From CAZUCE01 sp964619265 (GTDB lineage: Bacteria; Planctomycetota; UBA1135; GCA-002686595): a stretch of 64,000 nt of DNA. Below, in pieces: positions 7,748 through 16,473 of the stretch (within the stretch, counting starts at the first letter, position 1; each line of letters opens with the position of its first letter). The stretch spans positions 1-64,000 of the forward strand of contig CAZUCE010000009.1 in NCBI GenBank assembly GCA_964619265.1, in the 5' to 3' direction. The notes under the pieces are model-generated. The model was not told the origin of the DNA. It searched no databases and saw only the letters and a list, made by a program, of their open reading frames with translations. The translations under genes and the position numbers were made by a program.

Positions 7748-9508
7748 TCAGTTCCCTAGTTCGCCGGCCACGGAACTTACGCCGGCTTTTTCGGACGCGA
7801 ACTCGATGGTGAAGCTTCCCGTGCCGCGCACGAAGTATCGCAGCTCGATGGGGCTCCCGAGGAACAGGCCCTGTTCGCGCACCAGGCGCGCGGGATCCGG
7901 CCCATCCTCCAGATTCAGCTCGGTCGGCCGAAACTTGTCTGTGCGCCGGCCGACGGCCAAGACTTCGATTCCGTCCCCGGTGAACGAGATCACGTCGGGC
8001 CGGCCAATCTTGCGCTGACTGGCCCGCGCGGTCCGGGTCGGAATCGCCTGGGTGTTTTCGAGCTGGACATCGACCGCGAAGACACCGCTTCCGACTTCCT
8101 CGATGCGAGCGACGCGAAGCTCGACCTCGGGAATAGCCTCGGCGTGCACCAAGCAGAACATCGCGTTGCGGTGGCTCTCTTCTTCGATCAGAAAAGCGGG
8201 CGGAGTCCGGCCGATGTCCTTGACGAACCCTCCGATCTCGACTTCGCCGTACAGCGGGTGGTCGAAGGGTGCCCAGTCCACGAAACCGGCGCCCATCAGG
8301 AGCTGGTCCGAGAACCAATGCCGCGAAGAGACCTCGTCTTCTAGGCGATTGTCGGGAGAGATGCGGTCGTTGGACCACTGCTCGTTCGTGAACGCGATGA
8401 TGCCCAGGCCTTCGTAGGCCCAGTTCACAAAGCCCCCGAACACGGTGTAAAGGTCATCCCAAATGACCCAGTAGTTGTAGAAGGGCAGCATCTTCTCGCC
8501 CTCCGCGCCTAGTTGGTCGTACACGCCCAGGTCGGCGCGCGGGTAGTTGCCGAAACCCGAGTCGCCCGGGCCGCGCAGGATCATGCCACCTGCGTTGTGG
8601 AACGACTGGACGGCAGCAACCTCGGGGTGGGCGAGCAGGAAGTCCGCCACGCAGCGGGTTTCCGGCCAGTACAGGGGATAGGCTCCCGCTCCGAATTGAA
8701 CGTGTCCGGGCTGCCAGCTAGACGGCCAAGAGCGGTTCATGTCATAGCCTCCGACGCCGTCTTCGTTCTTGCGTCCGTCTCCGTCGTCGTCGATGCCTTC
8801 GGATCCGAGCATCGTCCAGTCACCCGGTCCGCGTGGCGCGCTCTGCCCCACGAATTCCATGACGCGCGGGTCCTCCGGGTGCAACCGGTGGGTTCCTTCG
8901 CCCGGTGTGTACTTGCGCATTTGAACCACGTGCCCATCGCCGTCGAGATCGTTGGTCGGGTCTTCGTCGAGCAGCCCGTCTCCATCGGAGTCGATCGGCG
9001 AAATTCCCGAGCGAGATGACGAGGCCCCGTTCGCGGCGGCAAACCAGTGATCCCGCCCGTCCGGGTTGATCGTCGGGCACAAGTAAAAGGTGACGCGCGA
9101 GAGAAGCTCGTCGATACGTTCGTTGCTACCCCGGCTCTCGAGCACGTACCAGGCGAGATACAAGATCGTCTCGCCGCCTTGCACCTCGTTGCCATGTACG
9201 TTGGCGTCGATCCACATGGCGGGTTTGGTCCCCGGTGCACCGGAAGCCGGATCGTTCAGGGTGTAGACCCGCAGTTCACGGCCTCCGACGCTCGTGCCGA
9301 TCTTCTCGCCCGAGAACAGATCGGGCCAGGCCGCGACCAGCGAATCGAGATGCCTATACAGGGTCTGCGTGTCGTAGAGCCGGTTGAACGCCAGCTGGAC
9401 CGTGGGTTCGGCTGAAATGCCCAGCCCCGGGCGCACGGGGAGGTCCGTTTGGGTCTGGAGCGCGGGCGTGGAAAGGGCCGTAGCGGCGAACAGTGTTGAG
9501 AGGATCAT
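7748..9508 (-). CDS. Secreted M14-family zinc carboxypeptidase
   Basis: 586-aa exported peptidase. Zinc ligands are H105 and E108 in VHGNEVQGGE and H304 in QSFHNAGG; the DMNRSW block (about 256-261) supplies substrate-binding Arg, and the catalytic Glu is in AFTNEQW (E376). Between them lie Asp-rich, calcium-loop-like repeats (DSDGDGLLDEDPTND about 173-187, DDDGDGRKNED about 240-250), so calcium is likely to stabilise the insertion. A beta-sandwich-like C-terminal domain follows. Its ATG overlaps the stop of the upstream paralogue by 4 nt, indicating an operon transcribed paralogue first. Confidence 0.9.
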   Translation of the reverse strand: MILSTLFAATALSTPALQTQTDLPVRPGLGISAEPTVQLAFNRLYDTQTLYRHLDSLVAAWPDLFSGEKIGTSVGGRELRVYTLNDPASGAPGTKPAMWIDANVHGNEVQGGETILYLAWYVLESRGSNERIDELLSRVTFYLCPTINPDGRDHWFAAANGASSSRSGISPIDSDGDGLLDEDPTNDLDGDGHVVQMRKYTPGEGTHRLHPEDPRVMEFVGQSAPRGPGDWTMLGSEGIDDDGDGRKNEDGVGGYDMNRSWPSSWQPGHVQFGAGAYPLYWPETRCVADFLLAHPEVAAVQSFHNAGGMILRGPGDSGFGNYPRADLGVYDQLGAEGEKMLPFYNYWVIWDDLYTVFGGFVNWAYEGLGIIAFTNEQWSNDRISPDNRLEDEVSSRHWFSDQLLMGAGFVDWAPFDHPLYGEVEIGGFVKDIGRTPPAFLIEEESHRNAMFCLVHAEAIPEVELRVARIEEVGSGVFAVDVQLENTQAIPTRTARASQRKIGRPDVISFTGDGIEVLAVGRRTDKFRPTELNLEDGPDPARLVREQGLFLGSPIELRYFVRGTGSFTIEFASEKAGVSSVAGELGN

Positions 9509-11265
9509 TGGGCCACCTCCTGCGTGACCGAGCCGAGGTGGGGAGCACTGGCTCGAACCGTGAGCCCTGCGATGGAGTCCGCCGCGAGCAGCCAGACGAA
9601 TTCCCGTCGTCCGCCTTCGCCGCTCAGGTTTCCGAAGGTCTGGCGCGGATTGCCTGCGACCAAAACGGCCCCGTCCGGAACCTGCAGTTCGACGATCACT
9701 CGCGGACGATGTTCCGCTCGCACACCCGCTTCGGGAAGGACCGGCAGCCGGCCCTCGTTCGTGACGTGCGCACGGACCTCAAACAGCCCGGTTCCTTTGG
9801 CTTCCACTTCGAGGCTCGAAATAGCAAGGCGCGGCAACCAGGCTTCCAATCCGGTCAGAAACTCGTAGCGCTTGGCCGCGATGGACTCCCGCTGGTCCTC
9901 CGGAGGGTCGAAGCGAGCGAACGGCGCGAACCCACCGATTTCGACGGCCCCGAGTTGCGGGTGGTCGAAGGGCTGCCAGGGGACGAAGCGCCAATTCTGT
10001 TCGGTCGCGTCGATCCACTCGAGCTCCTTGGCCTGCTCGCTGGGCTCGCCAGGGGGCTGATCCGCTTGTTTCTGTTGAGCGGGTTCGTCCGCGGCGTCCT
10101 CGCCTGATTCGGAGGGTGCTTCCGAGCCAGCAGCCTCGCTGTCCGCCTCTGCCTCCGCCTCCGCCGGCCCATCCTCCATCGGCGCGTCTTCCGCCGGGTC
10201 TTCCTTAGCCGGCTTCGGCGCCGATTGCGGTAGGTCCCACAGACGGCCGGCGACCACCCACAGTCCGCGGTGTTCGTAGGCCCATGATGCGAAGCTGCCC
10301 GGCTCGGGGGCGTGAGCCGCGGGCTTGGGCAGCGCGCCCTTCTCCAGGCCGTCGCGCCAGGTCTCGCCCAGGGCCTTGAGCCACTCTGCATCACCGTTCA
10401 TCCAGCCGGAGCTCGGCACGCGGCCGCCTGAGTTGCCGGTGCCTTTGGGCGCAGCACCCAGGTTGTCCGCGTCGCCGTAGACCAGCACCATGGTGATTTC
10501 GGGGTGCTCGATCATGAAGTCTGCGAGCGCCTTGGCCCCTGAGTCTTCGAGGGGAAACCGAGCTGCGTGGGGCTCGTGTTCTTCCCAACCTGCCGAGAAA
10601 CCGCGGTCCACTCGGCCGTCCAAGGGCCCGTCTTCGGCCGCTTGTTCGTCGCCATCGGCGTCGAAGCCCTCCGGCACCACCCGGAACGCCCCGCGCTGCC
10701 CAAGCTGGGCATCGGCTTTTACGTTTGCGCGCTCATCGTGCGGATCGGCGATGTGCTGGCCCTCAAGGTCGGGAACCCGCATCCAAGTGACCAGGCCATC
10801 ACCGTTGACGTCGGCCGGCGGGTCCTCCCCGAACAAGCCGTCGCGATCGGTGTCGGCGTCGTGGAAGCTGGCAAACGACTCCGCAACTGGGGTTTCAAAG
10901 CGTGACTCCGCGGCATCCAGCGAGACCCGCGGGATGCAGATCACCCGCGCGACTTCGAGTAGAGCGGGGCGTTCCTCGCAGAGCCGCCGAGCGTGGTCCA
11001 GGACCACCGAGCCCTCGAAAGCGCGCGGGCCTTCGACTCCTCCGACGACCAACACCGTGGGTGCAAATTCGGGCAGGCCCGGAGAAGCGATGGAAAGGCC
11101 CTCGAGGGGCCGCCCGCCAAGGCTTGTGCCGATTACCAGGTGACTGGCCACCTGGGCGTGTGCCGCCGCGAGTTGGCGGAGGTCGGTTTGGAGTTGGTCC
11201 GCGCTGCGCGGGCCCAAGTCCTGGTAGGGGCTCGTCAGCGCGACGAATAGAAAGGAAGTCCACAT
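9505..11265 (-). CDS. M14-like pseudo-carboxypeptidase (catalytic residues lost)
   Basis: 586-aa exported protein clearly homologous to the adjacent M14 enzyme: the DTDRDGLFGEDP and GFDADGDEQAAEDG repeats, WAYEHRGLW, and FVPWQPFDHPQLGAVEIGGF align with its partner. The zinc motif HGNE is replaced by VEGPR, the later His by VLVYGDADN, and the catalytic Glu segment by VVAGRLWD, so it should be inactive as a peptidase. A long Asp/Glu/Ala/Pro-rich insertion sits near residues 345-400. It is the first gene of the pair and overlaps the active enzyme by 4 nt. A binding, chaperone or regulatory role for its partner is an inference. Confidence 0.82.
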   Translation of the reverse strand: MWTSFLFVALTSPYQDLGPRSADQLQTDLRQLAAAHAQVASHLVIGTSLGGRPLEGLSIASPGLPEFAPTVLVVGGVEGPRAFEGSVVLDHARRLCEERPALLEVARVICIPRVSLDAAESRFETPVAESFASFHDADTDRDGLFGEDPPADVNGDGLVTWMRVPDLEGQHIADPHDERANVKADAQLGQRGAFRVVPEGFDADGDEQAAEDGPLDGRVDRGFSAGWEEHEPHAARFPLEDSGAKALADFMIEHPEITMVLVYGDADNLGAAPKGTGNSGGRVPSSGWMNGDAEWLKALGETWRDGLEKGALPKPAAHAPEPGSFASWAYEHRGLWVVAGRLWDLPQSAPKPAKEDPAEDAPMEDGPAEAEAEADSEAAGSEAPSESGEDAADEPAQQKQADQPPGEPSEQAKELEWIDATEQNWRFVPWQPFDHPQLGAVEIGGFAPFARFDPPEDQRESIAAKRYEFLTGLEAWLPRLAISSLEVEAKGTGLFEVRAHVTNEGRLPVLPEAGVRAEHRPRVIVELQVPDGAVLVAGNPRQTFGNLSGEGGRREFVWLLAADSIAGLTVRASAPHLGSVTQEVAQ

Positions 11266-11470
11266 GGCCTGGAAAGTGTCCTCGTAGGAGCAAGGCGACG
11301 GATGAGCCCGCGAGGTTACCGCGATCTCGAATTGGGTGCCGCTTCTTCACGTTCGCGATACCCGGCGCACTCCTGCCAGGCCTCCCGCCGCGAACCGAGG
11401 CGCACCCGAAACCTGCGGTCGGCGGCCTCCCACCGGGGGCAACCGCTCGGCTAGGCCATCCGGGGCCCGG

Positions 11471-13045
11471 TCAGTCGAGCGCGGCGGCCAGTTTTGCCAT
11501 CAGCGCCTTGCGGTCCCGATCGCTGGTCATGGCTTCGAGCCGGTTGGCGAGTTCCACCTCGAACGCGGCGCGCTCGTTGGCCCAATCCCGCACCAACGCG
11601 TCTTCGTCGACTCGTTCGCGGGTCCGCCCCTTGGACTTCGGGGCGCCGGCGACGAGCTCGAAGCTCTCGTCGAAGTGCGGGAAGTGGATCAGATCACGGT
11701 CGAGGCCGTGCTCCACAAGCAGGTCCGCGAGTCCAGCGCGAGCGTCATCCTCACCGTGGTTCAAGAAAATCCCGCCGGCGACCGGCGAGCGCTCGGTGAT
11801 CCACTTGGCGAGTTCCGAACGATCCGCGTGCGCCGAGTAGTTTCCGATCTGCCGGACCGTGGCCTTGACCTTGTAAGACTTGCCGTGGATACGCACGTCC
11901 TTCGAACCGCGCGAAATGTAGTGCCCCAGCGTTCCCGGAGATTGGTAGCCCACGAACAACACGGTCGCATCCTTGCGAAAGATGTTGTTCTTCAAGTGGT
12001 GCTGAATTCGTCCCGCGTCGCACATGCCACTGGCCGAAATGATGATCGCACCGCCGCGCAGGTTGTTGAGCGCCTTGCTCTCGTCCACGGACTGAACCAG
12101 TCGGAAGTTCTTGTCCCGGAACAGCTGGTCCGCTTCCACATCTATGTCCTGAAGCTCGCGGGCGAATTTCTTGAACGTCTCGGTGACCTTCCTGGCGAGT
12201 GGCGAGTCGAGATAGACTTCCGCCTTGGGGAGTTCGCCTTTGGCCAGGAGCGCGCCGATGTCGTGCAGAAGTTCCTGGCTGCGCTCGACGGCAAACGACG
12301 GGATGATCACGTTGCCACCGCGCTTCAGTCCCGCCAGCAACTCCTTGCGAAGTGCATCGCGGCGCCCTTTGAGCGTGTAGTCGCCGCGTTCGCGATCCCC
12401 GTAGGTGCTCTCGCACACTACGTAATCGAAGCCCTCGGGCGCATCCGGGTCTGGGTGGAAGGCTTTCTCCTCCGGCCCTAGGTCTCCCGAAAACAACAGC
12501 CGCAGAGGGTTTTTCCCTTCGTCGAGCCGCAGCTCGGCCGAAGCGGAACCCAGGATGTGCCCGGCGTTCCAAAACCGCAGTCCGATTCCCTTGGCCGGCT
12601 CATACCAGTTTTCGTATTCGATGGCCTGCAGGGACTCAAGCGCGGCCTCGGCATCCTCCATGCCGTACAGCGCCTCGAGCGGCTCTTGGCCGCGTCGCTC
12701 ACGCTTGCGGTTGATGCGCTCCAGATTCGACTCCTGAATTCCAGCGCTGTCGCGCAGCATGTAATCGAGCAGCTCGCACGTGGCACGTGTCGCGAGGATC
12801 GACCCACGGAACCCAGCTCGCATCAGCTTCGGAACAAGCCCTGAATGATCGATGTGCGCATGCGTCAACACCAGGAAGTCGATGTCGCGCGCGTCGAACG
12901 GGAACGGCTCCCGATTGAGTTCGGCAGCCGTCTTGTTGCCTTGAAACAGGCCGCAATCCACGAGGAACTTCGTGCCGGCACTCTCGACGAGCGAACAGGA
13001 ACCGGTCACGGTGCCAGCGGCGCCGCAGAAGGTCAGTTGAGTCAT
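11471..13045 (-). CDS. Beta-CASP metallo-beta-lactamase RNase
   Basis: 524-aa MBL-fold RNA-processing exonuclease of the CPSF73/YSH1-like type. Motifs are GAAGTVTGSC at the N terminus, HAHIDHSG (metal site), GHILGSA, SGDLGPEE, the beta-CASP block from ESTYGDR to SASGMCDAGRI, and the KG-type element YSAHADRSEL. Such bacterial enzymes process or degrade RNA with zinc in the cytoplasm. A start at the ATG giving MTQLTFCG is preferred over an upstream TTG that would add nine residues, because family members begin at this point. It is a single gene between the M14 pair and the divergently transcribed haemoglobin. Confidence 0.9.
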   Translation of the reverse strand: MTQLTFCGAAGTVTGSCSLVESAGTKFLVDCGLFQGNKTAAELNREPFPFDARDIDFLVLTHAHIDHSGLVPKLMRAGFRGSILATRATCELLDYMLRDSAGIQESNLERINRKRERRGQEPLEALYGMEDAEAALESLQAIEYENWYEPAKGIGLRFWNAGHILGSASAELRLDEGKNPLRLLFSGDLGPEEKAFHPDPDAPEGFDYVVCESTYGDRERGDYTLKGRRDALRKELLAGLKRGGNVIIPSFAVERSQELLHDIGALLAKGELPKAEVYLDSPLARKVTETFKKFARELQDIDVEADQLFRDKNFRLVQSVDESKALNNLRGGAIIISASGMCDAGRIQHHLKNNIFRKDATVLFVGYQSPGTLGHYISRGSKDVRIHGKSYKVKATVRQIGNYSAHADRSELAKWITERSPVAGGIFLNHGEDDARAGLADLLVEHGLDRDLIHFPHFDESFELVAGAPKSKGRTRERVDEDALVRDWANERAAFEVELANRLEAMTSDRDRKALMAKLAAALD

Positions 13046-13224
13046 AGGAGGCACCGCGACGAGGCGGTCCAAGGAGGAGAGGGGCTATGAGTAGCTAGGG
13101 GAGTCTAGGCGCTCGGCTACGCTCAGCAGCCATCGAGCGCGATTCCGGACTGCCGTCCGGCTCCCAGGTCCGGTAGCCTGTGGCCCCCGGAACTCGAGCC
13201 AGCATTCTCGCATGGGGTCCCGCT

Positions 13225-13602
13225 ATGGAATTGGATGTTTACGCACGCATCGGAGAGGACGGATTTGAACGCCTCGTTGCCGGTTTCTACCGCCGCGTCC
13301 GCGGCGATGACATTCTGGGCCCGATGTACCCCGAACATGACTTCGAGGGCGCGGAGCAGCGCCTGCGCGATTTTCTGATCGGGCGACTCGGCGGTCCGAA
13401 TCGTTACATCGAATCGCGCGGACATCCGCGGTTGCGGATGCGGCATGCTCCGTTTGCGATCGACCGGACCGCGCGCGATCGTTGGGTCGAGTTGATGAGT
13501 GCGAGCCTGGACGAGGTCGAGCTCCCAGGCGACGTCGCGGAGTTTTTGCGCCAGTTCTTCGGTCAAGTGGCGACTTTTCTCGAGAACCGAACTCCCTCTT
13601 GA
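13225..13602 (+). CDS. Group II truncated haemoglobin
   Basis: 125-aa 2-on-2 globin. Expected features are Y35 in GPMYPEHDF, the GGP hinge at 56-58 (RLGGPNRYIESRGHPRLR), proximal haem ligand H74 in RMRHAPFAI, and the conserved Trp at about residue 87 (RDRWVEL). It probably binds oxygen or detoxifies NO or reactive oxygen in the cytoplasm. An upstream in-frame start would add 15 residues unlike the family, so the ATG before ELDVYARIG is chosen. It stands alone, divergent from the RNase gene and convergent with the epimerase gene. Confidence 0.9.
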   Translation: MELDVYARIGEDGFERLVAGFYRRVRGDDILGPMYPEHDFEGAEQRLRDFLIGRLGGPNRYIESRGHPRLRMRHAPFAIDRTARDRWVELMSASLDEVELPGDVAEFLRQFFGQVATFLENRTPS

Positions 13603-13704
13603 AGGGGGCCCCTGGATTGGCCCTGGATTGGATCGTCGAGCCAATCAGGTCTAGCCGCGCCCAGAGTGGATCCGCATGCCTGCGACGCCAGGCCGCCGAG
13701 CGAG

Positions 13705-14868
13705 CTACTCGCCGGCCGGCACTTCGCGCCAGGCGGCGAGACGCTCGGACTGACGCTCGGTGTCTAGGCCGGCGAGGCGGCGCGAACCGCTGTCCGCCGG
13801 GAGCTCGCGGTACCAGGCGAGCGTGTCGCCCAGGGTTTCGGCGACCGGGCGGCTGGTGAGTCCCGCGGCGATCGCCGCCGTGGCGGACACGCGTGAAAGC
13901 CCACGGAGATCGCCGGTCGAGGGCGTCCAAACCGGAATGTCGCGCCAGGGGCGGAGGTCCAGTTTCTCTAGGTCGTCGTTTCCGATCCAGGTGACTCGCG
14001 TGGGCTCGGTGCCGACCGCTCGGCTGGCGTAGGCGAGTTCGCCCATGGTCGACCCATGGGTTGGTCCGACTGCGTTCACGGTGGTGGTCGAATCTTCGTC
14101 CAACATGCGGACGATCAGCGCGGCGAGGTCGCGGACGTCGATGAATTGAACCGGGTCATCGGGCGAGCCGGGAGCGATCAACTCGCCGCCTGAGCTGCCA
14201 TGGACCGGCCAGTAGGTGAACCGTCCGGTCGGGTCGCCGGGGCCGACAATCAAGCCCGGTCGGGTGATCGAGACCTGGCCGGGAAGCGCTTGTTCTGCAG
14301 CCTGCTCGCAAAGCACCTTGAGCCCGCCGTAGTTGGCCTGCACGTTTTCGGTGGTGGGGTCTTCCAGTTCGGCAAGCGGGTAAGACTCGTCGATCTCATC
14401 GGCGTCGAAGTCCGCGTAGGTGGAGACCGTTGATACCAGGTGGTAGTGCCGAGTCCGACCCGCAAGCAGCTCGGTGACCGCCTTGGTCAGGCGCGGCACG
14501 TAACTGGTGGTGTCGACAACGCAGTCCCAGGTGCGATCGCCTTCGAGGGCTCTGAGGCCTTCGCCCTTTTGCGGATCGCGGTCGCCGACGAGTTTTTCGA
14601 GGTCCTCAAACAAGTGCGGGTTGGTTTGCCCGCGATTGAACAGGGTGACCTCATAGCCGGACTCGAGCGCAGCTTCGATGATGTGGGGTCCGAGGAATCC
14701 GGTTCCACCCAGGATCAGCATCGTCTTGTTGGGCTCGCCGTCCTGGCGCGCGCGGGAGGAACGAGCCCGCGTGCGACCCGGCGCCGCAGAAGCCAGCGAG
14801 CCGAGGGCCAGCGTCGAGCTGGCGGCCAAGAGGAGGTCGCGCCGGCTGGGGGAGGGGGGGCAGGGCAT
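13705..14868 (-). CDS. Tat-exported NAD-dependent epimerase/dehydratase
   Basis: 387-aa extended short-chain dehydrogenase/reductase. After a twin-arginine-like signal (SRRDLLLAASSTLALGS, residues 8-24) comes the Rossmann motif LILGGTGFLGPHI (about 51-63) and the catalytic YGGLK. Sequence style resembles the CSP41/isoflavone-reductase-like branch of the epimerase family. Export through Tat fits a protein folded around NAD(P) in the cytoplasm before translocation. The substrate is unknown. The gene is divergent from the nucleotide-carrier-like gene, and the 156-bp gap between them probably holds both promoters. Confidence 0.83.
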   Translation of the reverse strand: MPCPPSPSRRDLLLAASSTLALGSLASAAPGRTRARSSRARQDGEPNKTMLILGGTGFLGPHIIEAALESGYEVTLFNRGQTNPHLFEDLEKLVGDRDPQKGEGLRALEGDRTWDCVVDTTSYVPRLTKAVTELLAGRTRHYHLVSTVSTYADFDADEIDESYPLAELEDPTTENVQANYGGLKVLCEQAAEQALPGQVSITRPGLIVGPGDPTGRFTYWPVHGSSGGELIAPGSPDDPVQFIDVRDLAALIVRMLDEDSTTTVNAVGPTHGSTMGELAYASRAVGTEPTRVTWIGNDDLEKLDLRPWRDIPVWTPSTGDLRGLSRVSATAAIAAGLTSRPVAETLGDTLAWYRELPADSGSRRLAGLDTERQSERLAAWREVPAGE

Positions 14869-15024
14869 GGGGATGGAACTCGGGTTGGCTGGAGGGTCGA
14901 GGAAACGGAACGCGGTAGTGTGCGCAGAGGGGCGGTCCGGGCATGGTGCGGATCGCCGGACACCCCGAGCGGCCCTCGGGCACGCACGAGCAGCCTTCGG
15001 ATCAGACCCGCTTCCATTCCAAAA

Positions 15025-16473
15025 GTGCCTGAACAGGACCCCCCTATCGCCCCGGAAACGCCTGAGACCCTGGGGTCTACTCCGGATGGGCGCCGACCCT
15101 TGAAGGCCCGGCTGATCCTGGCCTTCGCCCTGCACTTCCTGGTGCTCGGGTCTTGGTACTGCCTGCGGCCCTTGCGCGAGGAGATCGCCACCTTTGATCC
15201 GGATGTGATCGCCAAGCTGTGGACACGGGGGTTCCTGGTGATGCTGGTGCTCTCGCCGATGTTCGCCTTTGCCGCTCGGCATCTGAAGCGCAAAGCCCTG
15301 TGCGCTGGAACCTACTTCGTTTTGATCAGCGCGCTGATCGGCTTCGCGGTCTTGCTTCCGAACCTGGGTAGCGCGGAAGTCGGCCCCGACGGCCAACCGC
15401 TCGCCGCTTCGCGGGCGCGCGTCCTAGCCGAGCAAGCTCTGTACGTGTTCATGAGTATGTACACGCTGTTTGCCGTCAGCGTGATGTGGAGCTACTTGGC
15501 CGACGTATTCAGGTCCGAGGAAGCCAGTCGGTGGTTCGGACCGATTGCAGCCGCGGGAACTCTCGGCGGATTAGCCGCCTCGAAGGCGATGGAATTTCTT
15601 CCGCTGCATTTCGAGTTGAATCAGCTTCTGTGGCTTCCTGCCGGCCTGCTGACCGCTGCCGCGCTGGGGATCTTGTTTGTGGACCACGGACCGAGCACCG
15701 TCGGCGACGATCGACCGCCGGGCAAGGGCGTGCTTGCCGGCATCGGCGTCGTGTTCCGGTCGAAGACGTTGCTCGCGATCGTGCTGTACATGGTCCTGGC
15801 CAGCGTTGCGGGAGCCTTTCGCTATCAAATCCAATCCACGATCCTGAACGAGGCCATCACCGACCGCGGCGAGCGAACTTCGTTCTACGCTGGCATCAAC
15901 ACATGGACAAACGGCTATGCGCTGTTGTCTCAACTGTTCCTTTCGGCGTGGCTGATGAAGCGCATCGGAGTCGGCTTCACCTTGGCAGCCCTGCCGATCG
16001 TCGCGGGCCTCGTCTTCGCGACCTTGGGCGGCTTGCAAGCCGCTGGCCTGGAATCCGAGGCGTTGTTGCCGGTGCTGTTCGTCGCAACTGTCGCCTGGCG
16101 TGGAACTAGCTACTCGCTCTCCAAGCCGACCAAGGAATTCCTGTTCACGCTCGTCTCTCGCGAGCAGAAATTTGCCTCGAAAAATTTCATCGACACGGTC
16201 GTCTATCGCGGCGGAGACTCGGCTGGAGCCAACGCCGTGGATGCGGGCAAGGGCTGGCTTGAAGTGCACCGCCCGACCTGGCTGGCGGGCGGCGCGCTGG
16301 CCTTCGCAGGTATTCCTGTGATCGCCCTGTGGATTGTGGCTGCGCTGATGCTCGGCCGCCTGGTCAAGCACCGCCGGCCAAGGCCTAGCAGTCGCGATCG
16401 GGGCGATTCCTCTGCGCGGAGCGGCTTGTCAGGAACCGACGACCCGGAGAGTGACGAGCAGCACACCGCCTGA
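15025..16473 (+). CDS. ATP/ADP-translocase-like (TLC/AAA) carrier
   Basis: 482-aa polytopic membrane protein with about 11-12 hydrophobic segments. The start YCLRPLREEI and the late block KEFLFTLVSREQKFASKNFIDT-VVYRGGD match the TLC family, whose best-known members exchange nucleotides in chlamydiae, rickettsiae and plastids. Free-living bacteria also encode relatives of unknown substrate, so nucleotide exchange should not be assumed here. The GTG before PEQDPP is the nearest start ahead of the first membrane segment. The last 45 nt overlap the 3' end of the convergent AsmA-like gene, and the C-terminal tail is polar and poorly conserved-looking. Confidence 0.75.
   Translation: MPEQDPPIAPETPETLGSTPDGRRPLKARLILAFALHFLVLGSWYCLRPLREEIATFDPDVIAKLWTRGFLVMLVLSPMFAFAARHLKRKALCAGTYFVLISALIGFAVLLPNLGSAEVGPDGQPLAASRARVLAEQALYVFMSMYTLFAVSVMWSYLADVFRSEEASRWFGPIAAAGTLGGLAASKAMEFLPLHFELNQLLWLPAGLLTAAALGILFVDHGPSTVGDDRPPGKGVLAGIGVVFRSKTLLAIVLYMVLASVAGAFRYQIQSTILNEAITDRGERTSFYAGINTWTNGYALLSQLFLSAWLMKRIGVGFTLAALPIVAGLVFATLGGLQAAGLESEALLPVLFVATVAWRGTSYSLSKPTKEFLFTLVSREQKFASKNFIDTVVYRGGDSAGANAVDAGKGWLEVHRPTWLAGGALAFAGIPVIALWIVAALMLGRLVKHRRPRPSSRDRGDSSARSGLSGTDDPESDEQHTA

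Noticed and set aside
14440..15024. N-terminal extension of the nucleotide-carrier-like gene
   Set aside because: The extension overlaps the epimerase coding region on the other strand and is low-complexity; the GTG at 15025 precedes the first family block.
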